Shown piece after piece: positions 1-5,442 of a stretch of DNA of 50,819 nucleotides; position 1 is the first letter of the stretch, and every line of letters starts with the position of its first letter. The notes beneath the pieces were generated by a model. The model ran no database searches. It was not told where the DNA came from and saw nothing but the letters and a program-made list of their open reading frames with translations. The position numbers and the translations under genes are program-made. Origin of the DNA: a virus; the IMG/VR virus record IMGVR_UViG_3300043433_000062, positions 1 through 50,819 of that record, one strand, 5' to 3'.

Positions 1-35
1 AAATTCTAATTCTATGATATACCTAGAAATAATTG

Positions 36-109
36 AGCCTCTTATCGGATTCGAACCAATGACCTGCTGATTACAAATCAGCTGCTCTAGCCAACTGAGC
101 TAAAGAGGC
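36..109 (-). tRNA. tRNA-Thr (UGU), copy 1
   Basis: A full cloverleaf is visible on the minus strand: acceptor GCCTCTT/AAGAGGC, D-arm GCTC/GAGC, anticodon stem GCTGA/TCAGC with loop TTTGTAA (anticodon UGU), and T-arm ATTGG-TTCGAAT-CCGAT. No CCA is encoded, so it is added after transcription. Confidence 0.96.
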
Positions 110-144
110 AAATTCTAATTCTATGATATACCTAGAAATAATTG

Positions 145-218
145 AGCCTCTTATCGGATTCGAACCAATGACCTGCTGATTACAAATCAGCTGCTCTAGC
201 CAACTGAGCTAAAGAGGC
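145..218 (-). tRNA. tRNA-Thr (UGU), copy 2
   Basis: Base-for-base copy of the preceding tRNA-Thr gene in the second unit of the 109-bp tandem repeat. All arms are intact, so both copies should be functional. No CCA is encoded. Confidence 0.95.
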
Positions 219-279
219 AAATTCTAATTCTATGATTCCGTCGTCATATAAGGACTATGAATTAGTAACAGTCTCCTCG

Positions 280-359
280 TACCCAAGGAGGGAGTCGAAC
301 CCTCAAGCTTTCGCCACGGCTTCTAAGACCGCTGTGTCTACCAGTTCCACCACTCGGGC
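280..359 (-). tRNA. tRNA-Leu (UAG)
   Basis: Class II tRNA with a long variable arm. The acceptor is GCCCGAG/CTTGGGT with a terminal G-U pair, the anticodon loop is CTTAGAA (UAG), and the T-arm is GAGGG-TTCGACT-CCCTC. No CCA is encoded. Confidence 0.94.
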
Positions 360-367
360 AATTATTG

Positions 368-452
368 CGGAAGATGTAGGATTCGAACCTACGGTACCTC
401 TCGGTACAATGCTTTTCAAGAGCACCGCGATCGACCACTCTGCCAATCTTCC
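368..452 (-). tRNA. tRNA-Ser (UGA)
   Basis: Class II tRNA with a hairpin variable arm (TACC/GGTA). The acceptor is GGAAGAT/ATCTTCC, the anticodon loop is CTTGAAA (UGA), and the T-arm is GTAGG-TTCGAAT-CCTAC. It is the first tRNA downstream of the early promoter at 495-534, which probably also reads the Leu and Thr genes. Confidence 0.94.
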
Positions 453-494
453 TTAATTTCTATGCCAAGATGTCAATGAACTTTTGTTCTAATT

Positions 495-534
495 TTGATA
501 TGTAAATATAATCAAAACTTTTTAAACCCGAAAA
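495..534 (-). promoter_or_regulatory. Early promoter for the Ser-Leu-Thr-Thr tRNA cluster
   Basis: On the minus strand TTTT is followed by 20 bp and then TATATTTACATATCAAA. The same layout with the same spacing recurs at eight other sites in the window, always upstream of a gene or operon. Confidence 0.8.
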
Positions 535-571
535 CTTTAAATGTTAAATTTATGTTAAAGTTTTCTTTTTG

Positions 572-642
572 AGTCCAGTGTTGGAATCGAACCAACGTTT
601 CAGAGTTTGCAATCCTGTGCCTAACCACTCGGCCAACTGAAC
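572..642 (-). tRNA. tRNA-Cys (GCA)
   Basis: The acceptor is GTTCAGT/ACTGGAC, the anticodon loop is TTGCAAA (GCA), and the T-arm is GTTGG-TTCGATT-CCAAC. The last anticodon-stem pair is an A-C mismatch. A terminator lies immediately 5' of the gene and no promoter is visible between them, so expression may depend on read-through. Confidence 0.92.
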
Positions 643-650
643 CTATAAAA

Positions 651-687
651 TCAAAAAAGGACCATTCATTTCTGAAAGGTCCTTTTG
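651..687 (-). terminator. Rho-independent terminator (bidirectional)
   Basis: Stem AAAAGGACC/GGTCCTTTT, followed on the minus strand by TTTTTTG. It ends the transcript of the 48-aa gene upstream. A T-run is present on both sides. Confidence 0.75.
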
Positions 688-708
688 AATATTGTGTATG
701 TTAATAGA

Positions 709-855
709 TTAACTCATACTAACATTTTTGTTTTCAAAAGAACCGTTTTGCTTCCAATCCGAATTGCTAAAATTCCCAGGATACTGGCCACATATCGGGT
801 TTCCTGTCGTAAGGACTGGTTGTTCCATAATGATATGTTTTTGAATTGTTTGCAT
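709..855 (-). CDS. Small hypothetical protein (48 aa)
   Basis: An open frame too short for usual cut-offs, encoding a polar, Asn-rich protein beginning MQTIQKHIIMEQPV. An alternative start is the internal Met of MEQPV. It is supported by position: a late-type motif (GATATATAA) lies about 65 bases upstream and a terminator lies just downstream, so the frame fills the gap between the two. No family is recognised and no signal peptide or membrane segment is seen. It could still be a chance frame. Confidence 0.45.
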   Translation of the reverse strand: MQTIQKHIIMEQPVLTTGNPICGQYPGNFSNSDWKQNGSFENKNVSMS

Positions 856-917
856 TTTAATTGTTTTGTTTGTTCTAATCTATATATAAGATTTAATTTT
901 CTTATGTATATTATATC

Positions 918-930
918 TTTATATATCTTT
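918..930 (-). promoter_or_regulatory. Putative late promoter (GATATATAA)
   Basis: The minus strand reads AAAGATATATAAAG, matching the motif found upstream of capsid, sheath and portal genes. It would transcribe the 48-aa gene downstream. Confidence 0.5.
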
Positions 931-975
931 TTGTTTCATTAAATTTCACTTTTTATTGAACTATTTTTAATTATT

Positions 976-1269
976 TTAAAAAAGCTCATTTCCGAGTGAG
1001 TTTGACCACTTTACTAGAATATCTCCGTGACATTTATTTGGTTTACACCAACATCCAAGAGTCTTTCCCTGTAATTCTATTAAAGAATTGAAAAGAGTTT
1101 CATTTTCTAGAAGATATTTCTCATATTTTTCTAGGGCTTCTGCTCTATTCTTAACCTTAAATTCGGCCAGTGTATCTTCTTTATGCGAATATGGATTTCC
1201 CCATTTTGAGGGTCGACCTATATAAACATCATAAGGTTCTTTTTTAAGATGAACTACCTTCGTTTGCAT
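976..1269 (-). CDS. DUF4326 family protein
   Basis: A 97-residue protein with the two signature blocks of the DUF4326 family: an N-terminal VYIGRPSKWGNPY and a C-terminal LGCWCKPNKCHGDIL. The conserved Cys and His residues in the second block could bind a metal, but the function of the family is unknown. It is common in phage genomes as a single compact domain, and this copy is full length. It follows the small lipoprotein gene after a hairpin at 1281-1310, so the two may share a transcript. The protein ends in GNELF. Confidence 0.8.
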   Translation of the reverse strand: MQTKVVHLKKEPYDVYIGRPSKWGNPYSHKEDTLAEFKVKNRAEALEKYEKYLLENETLFNSLIELQGKTLGCWCKPNKCHGDILVKWSNSLGNELF

Positions 1270-1280
1270 CTTTAATTTTT

Positions 1281-1310
1281 AGACAGGGTCTGTGTTAACA
1301 AACCCTGCCT
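1281..1310 (-). other. 13-bp hairpin between the lipoprotein and DUF4326 genes
   Basis: The 30 bases form a 13-bp stem (two G-U pairs) with a 4-base loop. It lacks a T-run on either strand, so it is not a standard terminator. It sits 11 bases before the DUF4326 start and may control translation or RNA processing. Confidence 0.6.
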
Positions 1311-1316
1311 AATTGA

Positions 1317-1496
1317 TTACTTTACAGTTGGTTTAATAGAATCTACAGATACTGTATCAACTGCAGTTGTGTCAACTGATACTGAATCAACTTGAACTGC
1401 TGTTGAATCTACTCCTGTTTCTGTTGTTCCAGTTGTTTTGTTACAACCTACTGCTAATGTAGCTACCAAAGCCAATACGAAAATTACTTTTTTCAT
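1317..1496 (-). CDS. Small putative lipoprotein (59 aa)
   Basis: Begins MKKVIFVLALVATLAVGC: two lysines, a hydrophobic stretch and a lipobox (LAVGC) with the modifiable Cys at residue 18. The mature part is a low-complexity Thr/Val/Asp/Ser tail with repeated VDS/VDT units, followed by a stop. This is the architecture of a bacterial surface lipoprotein, so the product should be lipidated in the infected cell's membrane. Phage lipoproteins of this kind sometimes block superinfection, but that is inference. The gene lies downstream of tRNA-Arg and is probably cotranscribed with it. Confidence 0.8.
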   Translation of the reverse strand: MKKVIFVLALVATLAVGCNKTTGTTETGVDSTAVQVDSVSVDTTAVDTVSVDSIKPTVK

Positions 1497-1539
1497 TTTA
1501 AAATTTATTTAGTTAATTATGAAACTTCGTGTTCCATTG

Positions 1540-1613
1540 TGATCCGAGCAGGATTCGAACCTGCGACCTACTGCTTAGAAGGCAGTTGCTCTATCCAGCT
1601 GAGCTATCGGACC
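1540..1613 (-). tRNA. tRNA-Arg (UCU)
   Basis: The acceptor is GGTCCGA/TCGGATC (one G-U), the anticodon stem is ACTGC/GCAGT with loop CTTCTAA (UCU), and the T-arm is GCAGG-TTCGAAT-CCTGC. No CCA is encoded. It lies between the SWIM-domain gene and the lipoprotein gene. Confidence 0.95.
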
Positions 1614-1632
1614 GTTTTTCTTATTACTGTAT

Positions 1633-1986
1633 TTATATTGATAAATCCTCTTTTGTTTCAAGTTCTTTTATGTGTTTGCAACTTCCCCGTCTAAAAGTAG
1701 AAGCTGGACAATTACAACTCCAAACTCCCCGTTGTCTTTTAACCAAATATTCAGATTTACCATTAGATGATGTGACTTTGAACTCTAAGTCTTTTTGAGG
1801 TTCTGGCTTCACTTCTGTTGAATCACTTACCGGTTCAATTATTATATCATCACTGAACTCTACATCATCTCTGGTTGTACCATCTTCAACAGGAATCCAA
1901 CCCGGGCAAATGAAGAGACCACTTATTGTTTTTACAAGAGCAAAGTCTTTAAATACTCTGTGTCTAGGTATTTTATATTTAGCCAT
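1633..1986 (-). CDS. SWIM zinc-finger protein
   Basis: A 117-residue protein. The C-terminal third carries a SWIM-type zinc-binding pattern, CxCx(n)CxH, seen as WSCNCPAST followed by GSCKHI. SWIM domains bind zinc and usually mediate DNA or protein contacts. The N-terminal half is acidic in its second part and has no recognised fold. The gene overlaps the stop of the 74-aa gene upstream by one base, so the two form a translationally coupled pair driven by the early promoter at 2222-2261. The specific target is unknown. Confidence 0.75.
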   Translation of the reverse strand: MAKYKIPRHRVFKDFALVKTISGLFICPGWIPVEDGTTRDDVEFSDDIIIEPVSDSTEVKPEPQKDLEFKVTSSNGKSEYLVKRQRGVWSCNCPASTFRRGSCKHIKELETKEDLSI

Positions 1987-2210
1987 TATCTTTCTAAGAT
2001 TACAAATTCACCGAATGCATTGTCAAAAACCTCTAAAAGATGTTCATAATCTCCGCTCATCATATCTTCTATTAGAGCTGAACCTCGATCTTTCCATCCT
2101 AATTGAGTTGCAAATCGCTTAGCATAACCCATCAGAGCAAATGCATTACCATCAGGTCCTGTTAGATCGATAATAATTGGTCCAGTCTTTTCTTGTTTAT
2201 CTCTAATCAT
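1986..2210 (-). CDS. Conserved phage protein of unknown function (74 aa)
   Basis: A small globular-looking protein starting MIRDKQEKTGPIIIDLTGPDGNAF. The IIIDLTGPDGNAF and LMGYAKRFA blocks look conserved, but I cannot assign a function. It is the first gene after the early promoter at 2222-2261 and is coupled to the SWIM-domain gene downstream, so it should be expressed early. No signal peptide or membrane segment is seen. Confidence 0.75.
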   Translation of the reverse strand: MIRDKQEKTGPIIIDLTGPDGNAFALMGYAKRFATQLGWKDRGSALIEDMMSGDYEHLLEVFDNAFGEFVILER

Positions 2211-2221
2211 CTTGTTTTAAT

Positions 2222-2261
2222 TTGATATGTAAATATAAACAAAAAAATCCAGACTAAAAAA
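2222..2261 (-). promoter_or_regulatory. Early promoter fused to a terminator
   Basis: On the minus strand TTTT is followed by 20 bp and TATATTTACATATCAAA. The upstream TTTT is the loop of the terminator hairpin at 2240-2268, so one short module ends the tagged operon and starts the SWIM operon. Confidence 0.8.
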
Positions 2262-2268
2262 TCTGGAT
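2240..2268 (-). terminator. Terminator of the tagged-protein operon
   Basis: Stem ATCCAGA/TCTGGAT with a TTTTTTAG loop, followed by TTTTTTTG. It sits 22 bases after the stop of the 2H phosphoesterase gene and overlaps the next promoter. Confidence 0.88.
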
Positions 2269-2289
2269 TGTTAAATTTATGTTAAATTA

Positions 2290-2832
2290 TTATAAATTCA
2301 TAATGTGCTTAGAACCATCTGTCATGCTATAAACAATATGTAGCGGTTTCAGTGAATGTTCTTGCGAATTTAAAATAGTTAAATATTTACTTCCTTTTCC
2401 AGGTTTTAAGTATGCAACTGTCATGTGTGGATGGTAATCCGGATAATCTGAAGAATATGGTAATTCACAAAGTGCTTTATTTGCAGTATGTAAATTGTCT
2501 CCCTTAATATCAAACTTTAGTACATCAAAATCCTTATTTTCAAATAGTGATATGTTATGTGCTAAACATTCTCCAAAGTCAAATCCTTCCAACTTTTCCC
2601 TTACTTGTTGTAGAGAAACGTCTGGTTTTAAACCATATAATAGGGTACAGTGAGGTTCTGTTTCTAATCCATGTCCTCCATTATTATCGTCGTGATAAAT
2701 GTCTTCTGCGTCAATTTCCTTGTGAATCTGTTTCATCATTGGAAAGTCAAAATATAACATTGCGCAATTTGAATCGTAAGTTGGTTTTTCAGCTTCGTTC
2801 ATAAATTCTTCAAATAATTTAATTCTTTTCAT
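2290..2832 (-). CDS. 2H phosphoesterase with capsid-targeting-like N-terminal tag
   Basis: A 180-residue protein in two parts. Residues 1-13 (MKRIKLFEEFMNE) are the tag shared with neighbouring genes and end in a hydrophobic-x-Glu site before Ala14. The rest carries the two H-x-T motifs of the 2H phosphoesterase/2'-5' RNA ligase superfamily: HCT at 61-63 in EPHCTLLYGL and HMT at 136-138 in HPHMTVAYLKPG. These enzymes act on 2',5' or cyclic phosphodiesters. Members include RNA-processing enzymes and the phage anti-CBASS enzyme Acb1, so it could act on RNA ends or signalling nucleotides; the substrate cannot be read from sequence. Its start overlaps the previous gene by 14 bases. It is the last gene of the operon, before a terminator. 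Confidence 0.8.
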   Translation of the reverse strand: MKRIKLFEEFMNEAEKPTYDSNCAMLYFDFPMMKQIHKEIDAEDIYHDDNNGGHGLETEPHCTLLYGLKPDVSLQQVREKLEGFDFGECLAHNISLFENKDFDVLKFDIKGDNLHTANKALCELPYSSDYPDYHPHMTVAYLKPGKGSKYLTILNSQEHSLKPLHIVYSMTDGSKHIMNL

Positions 2833-3178
2833 TTGTTGGGTATTTTACCATTGTGTTTCTTGTTAAACTTTTGTCTGTGTTTTTTACAAAACCTAGACCT
2901 TTATAAAATTTCTCTAATCGTGGGATGGATGATGCTCCAAAATCTTTTGATGGTGTTAAAAATATCGGTTTATCTTGAGCGTCGGCAAATGCAATGATTA
3001 GTTCCATTACTTCTGTTCCGATTCCTTGACCCCTCTTTTCTTTAGGTATTTCAATTCTTGTTAGTTCGATATAATTTGGGGTGTTAAACACATCCAACTT
3101 TATTCCAAACTTACCTTCTAAATCTTTAAGGACCATTTCCTCATTTACGAATTCCTCGAATAGTTTAACTTTTTTCAT
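2819..3178 (-). CDS. GNAT acetyltransferase with capsid-targeting-like tag
   Basis: A 119-residue protein starting with the shared tag MKKVKLFEEFVNE. The body is a compact GNAT fold: the acetyl-CoA binding motif A appears as KRGQGIGTEVM, followed by a helix and a C-terminal RLEKFYKGLGF block typical of the family. It should transfer an acetyl group from acetyl-CoA to an amine on a protein or small molecule; the substrate is unknown. If the tag is a packaging signal, the enzyme would enter the host with the DNA and modify a host target, as T4 Alt does with ADP-ribose. The stop lies inside the tag of the next gene. Confidence 0.82.
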   Translation of the reverse strand: MKKVKLFEEFVNEEMVLKDLEGKFGIKLDVFNTPNYIELTRIEIPKEKRGQGIGTEVMELIIAFADAQDKPIFLTPSKDFGASSIPRLEKFYKGLGFVKNTDKSLTRNTMVKYPTNEKN

Positions 3179-3191
3179 TCTTTAATATTTA

Positions 3192-3491
3192 TTATGCACC
3201 AAAACCTAAGTCAAGTGTGTCATTTTTTTCGTCATCATAATCTCCAGTTAAATCAACATCCTTTAAATCGATACCTTCGACTTTGATTTTCGGTCTAAAA
3301 TGACCGTCTCCGTCAAAATATGCTTTAAAACTTCTACCTGAACCTACGATGCCACACCATTCCATAAAAGCAAACATCTTTAAGAAATCATTTGCAGTTT
3401 CTTGATCTATATTAGAAATAGTTACGTTTAATGTAACTGTTCCATCTTCAGCTTCTGTTACGAAGTCTTCAAATAATTTAATTTTTTTCAT
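3192..3491 (-). CDS. Tagged hypothetical protein (99 aa)
   Basis: Begins with the shared tag MKKIKLFEDFVTE, followed by Ala, giving a Val-Thr-Glu/Ala cleavage-like site. The body contains a conserved-looking block (EWCGIVGSGRSFKAYFDGDG) and an acidic C-terminus rich in Asp. I recognise no enzymatic family. Its start overlaps the end of the upstream tagged gene by 14 bases in the same manner as the 2H gene, so it is translated with the cluster. The Asp-rich tail could bind metal or basic partners, which is speculation. Confidence 0.75.
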   Translation of the reverse strand: MKKIKLFEDFVTEAEDGTVTLNVTISNIDQETANDFLKMFAFMEWCGIVGSGRSFKAYFDGDGHFRPKIKVEGIDLKDVDLTGDYDDEKNDTLDLGFGA

Positions 3492-3852
3492 CTATTTCTG
3501 CGATTTTTTTAATTGCCCAATCAACACCTTCGTCTCCTCCCCAAATTAACCAAGCAACATATCCATTATCTTTCCATGGAGTTGATTTTAATTCTGGATC
3601 TATTTCAGAGTTTTTTCTATGTCGATTAAATTGTGCCATTCTCGAAATAACATCTCTCGAAAGCTTTTCTCCTTTTGCTAATTGGTTCGCTCTTTGCCAT
3701 CCAACCGGAGTACCTGCAGTAACTTCATCGCGACCATATTCATCTCTCCAATCAAGTGCTTTCTTTGCATTTGCTTTTGCTGCTGCTGGATAATCATTAT
3801 AAGTTTCTTCAGCTTCATTTAGAAATTCTTCGTATAGTTTTATGTGTTTCAT
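3478..3852 (-). CDS. Tagged protein with 'WLIWGGDEG' phage domain
   Basis: The tag MKHIKLYEEFLNE is followed by Ala. The body has a helical domain with blocks I have seen in phage head-associated proteins: ALDWRDEYGRDEV, GWQRANQLAKGEKLS, and a C-terminal GYVAWLIWGGDEG. In other phages similar domains occur in or near head-maturation and minor-head proteins, but the function is unknown. It follows the HNH gene by two bases and its end carries the 14-base overlap with the next tagged gene. The clear modular split between tag and body suggests that the tag is a separable signal. Confidence 0.75.
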   Translation of the reverse strand: MKHIKLYEEFLNEAEETYNDYPAAAKANAKKALDWRDEYGRDEVTAGTPVGWQRANQLAKGEKLSRDVISRMAQFNRHRKNSEIDPELKSTPWKDNGYVAWLIWGGDEGVDWAIKKIAEIDEKN

Positions 3853-3854
3853 AA

Positions 3855-4382
3855 TTATTCGTTCTTAGTTCTTCTAGGACCTGTATTAATACCTTTACAA
3901 CTTTTTCTTAATTTTTCTTTAGTTTCATTAGATAATGGTAATCTTCCTCTTTTCCATCCATCAGGTATTACATCAGATTTTAATACTTTTTTGACTTCCT
4001 TTTCATTATTTATCCAAATCCATTTATCTTTAGTAACTCCACCTAAGTGTCCGTATTTTTTACCATTTTCATGAAGCGTTTTAAGAATTAAATCTTTATT
4101 CTTTTCCCAATTTGCGATTGCTCCATTTTTTCTGTTGCCAGTAACTCCTTTACCATTACTTCCTCCTTTTTTACCGGCCATTGAAAATATTTCTTTTAAA
4201 AGTTCTTCTCTGCCTATTAACTTAGATAAACCATGGTATGCTAGCCAATCTTCTTTCTTACCAAATTCTTCCCATAGTAATTGATGTGCTAATGCATGTT
4301 CTTCAATAGTTAATTCAATAATATTTTCAGGATCATCGCTGCCTCCCATGTGTTTTGGTACGATGTGGTGTTTATGTTTCAT
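3855..4382 (-). CDS. HNH homing endonuclease (free-standing)
   Basis: A 175-residue protein. The N-terminal HNH nuclease motif is seen as HKHHIVPKHMGGSDDPENII followed by EEHALAHQLLW, with the His-His pair, the Asn of ENI and a downstream His. The C-terminal half has basic, Gly-rich segments (MAGKKGGSNGKG, GYKxG-like and RLPLSNETKEKL) resembling NUMOD DNA-binding repeats of homing enzymes. It interrupts the tagged-gene cluster, lacks the tag itself, and is preceded by structured DNA with interleaved inverted repeats and its own late-type promoter motif, all typical of a mobile endonuclease gene in T4-like phages. Confidence 0.87.
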   Translation of the reverse strand: MKHKHHIVPKHMGGSDDPENIIELTIEEHALAHQLLWEEFGKKEDWLAYHGLSKLIGREELLKEIFSMAGKKGGSNGKGVTGNRKNGAIANWEKNKDLILKTLHENGKKYGHLGGVTKDKWIWINNEKEVKKVLKSDVIPDGWKRGRLPLSNETKEKLRKSCKGINTGPRRTKNE

Positions 4383-4399
4383 AAGATTAAAATTTATTT

Positions 4400-4492
4400 A
4401 GATTTGTCGTTATATTATATATCTAAATAAAACAGAAGACTTACTTTATTTTAAAGAAATAACGACAAATCTTACGAAACATCAGTAAGTCT
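4400..4492. repeat. Interleaved inverted repeats (pseudoknot layout)
   Basis: Two inverted repeats interlock. The first is AGATTTGTCGTTAT (4400-4413) with ATAACGACAAATCT (4459-4472). The second is AGACTTACT (4437-4445) with AGTAAGTCT (4484-4492). Their order A-B-A'-B' cannot fold as nested hairpins but could form a pseudoknot or two alternative structures. The late promoter motif of the HNH gene lies next to the first arm. Confidence 0.8.
4414..4423 (-). promoter_or_regulatory. Putative late promoter of the HNH gene
   Basis: The minus strand reads GATATATAAT, matching the late motif of the window. It lies 31 bases upstream of the HNH start and abuts the first inverted-repeat arm at 4400-4413. 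Confidence 0.6.
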
Positions 4493-4502
4493 CTATTATA
4501 AT

Positions 4503-4973
4503 TTAATCTTCTTTAGGCTTCCATGGTAAATTTTTATCATGACCACCATCTCTAACCTCTTTAGCTAAATCAGCATCTGCTTTTTGCCAAGTTCCTTCTC
4601 CTTTTTCTAAAAAAGCGCCGACACGAGCATAACCCCACTGTTCTTGTGTTGCTCCTGGGTGGTGGCTAGAATTCCAAGCTCCCATTCCTCTACGCATTAC
4701 CGCTCTAATAATTCCGATTGGAACTCCAGATTCTTTTGCTTTTTTATCAAGTGCTGTATTGATAGCATCATTGTCTAGGGCTTCTCTAGAAGTTTCTTTA
4801 TCTTCTGCTTCTTGGATTCTCATGTGAACATTAATCTCTGGTGTATTATCACAACCACATTTATGACAAACATAAGGGTCATTTCCACCCTCTTCAAGTC
4901 TCCATTTCCAACCACAATCACGGCATTTTACCTGATTTGCTGAATATTCTTCGAATAATTGTACTTTTTTCAT
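4503..4973 (-). CDS. Zinc-ribbon plus DUF5824-like protein with diverged tag
   Basis: A 156-residue protein. Residues 1-10 (MKKVQLFEEY) match the shared tag, but the Glu cleavage site is replaced by SANQ, so it may not be cleaved. Residues 15-45 form a zinc ribbon with two CxxC pairs (CRDCGWKW and CHKCGC). The C-terminal part resembles the phage domain DUF5824, with GVPIGIIRAVMRRGMGAWNS and QWGYARVGAFLEKGEGTW. Its function is unknown. It is the first gene of the tagged cluster and has the late motif almost touching its start codon, implying a very short or absent leader. The HNH gene separates it from the other tagged genes. Confidence 0.75.
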   Translation of the reverse strand: MKKVQLFEEYSANQVKCRDCGWKWRLEEGGNDPYVCHKCGCDNTPEINVHMRIQEAEDKETSREALDNDAINTALDKKAKESGVPIGIIRAVMRRGMGAWNSSHHPGATQEQWGYARVGAFLEKGEGTWQKADADLAKEVRDGGHDKNLPWKPKED

Positions 4974-4975
4974 AG

Positions 4976-4985
4976 ATTATATATC
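4976..4985 (-). promoter_or_regulatory. Putative late promoter of the tagged-protein cluster
   Basis: The minus strand reads GATATATAATCTATG, so the motif is only two bases from the ATG. If used as a T4-type -10 element, transcription would start at or just after the start codon. Confidence 0.5.
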
Positions 4986-5441
4986 TTATAAATAAGAAGT
5001 TGAAAGACTTTTCAGGTGATTCAATAATTTAGGATCTTCGATCTTATAAATTACCTTCATACCCTCTTGTTGTCTACGGAGACCAATAGTTTGTTTACCT
5101 GAACCAAATGTAATTAAATGTGGCTTTGCAACCTTTGGATCCATTTCGAAAATACATCCAGCAAATTTATCTTCTTGGGTTTGTAGGGGAACTGAAAGCC
5201 AATAAACTCGATGCGAATTCATTATTTTATTATATTGATTCTTTGGGATTGAAAATGAATCATAATAAATTAAGGGAGCATTTGTCTTTACTTCGACATT
5301 ATTACCATCAATTATCATATCTTTAGTCGAATCAAAAACATCAAGGGATTCTTCGACTTGATGTCCAGAATCCCTAAAATGTTTTGCAACTATCTTTTCG
5401 CCTAGCATTCCTAATAGGACTTTTTTATAATCTACTGCCAT
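4986..5441 (-). CDS. PD-(D/E)XK nuclease-like protein
   Basis: About 151 residues from MAVDYKKVLLGM. A start 36 bases earlier is possible but would overlap the RNA ligase gene; the chosen ATG overlaps its stop in a TAATATG arrangement. The region GEKIVAKHFRDSGHQ, then an Asp in DSTKDMIID, then NNVEVKTN fits the E...D...ExK core of restriction-endonuclease-like folds, with EVK as the third motif. It could be a small DNA or RNA nuclease. It is coupled to the RNA ligase gene upstream and may work with it. The specific substrate cannot be inferred. Confidence 0.6.
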   Translation of the reverse strand: MAVDYKKVLLGMLGEKIVAKHFRDSGHQVEESLDVFDSTKDMIIDGNNVEVKTNAPLIYYDSFSIPKNQYNKIMNSHRVYWLSVPLQTQEDKFAGCIFEMDPKVAKPHLITFGSGKQTIGLRRQQEGMKVIYKIEDPKLLNHLKSLSTSYL

Positions 5442-5442
5442 A

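Larger units (their letters stand above)
1..218. repeat. Exact 109-bp tandem duplication carrying tRNA-Thr
   Basis: Bases 1-109 and 110-218 are identical, and a third copy begins at 219 but diverges after about 16 bases. Each unit holds one complete tRNA-Thr gene plus about 35 bases of flank. The window starts exactly at a unit boundary, so more copies may lie upstream, or the repeat may reflect a contig end. Confidence 0.9.

Noticed and set aside
685-942. 85-codon plus-strand ORF in the tRNA region
   Set aside because: Composition is poor (runs of Phe, Leu, Ile from AT-rich DNA), it overlaps a terminator, and a better supported minus-strand frame occupies the same bases.
1281-1310. The 13-bp hairpin as a rho-independent terminator
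   Set aside because: No T-run follows on either strand, unlike the other terminators in the window, so it is listed as a hairpin of unknown role.
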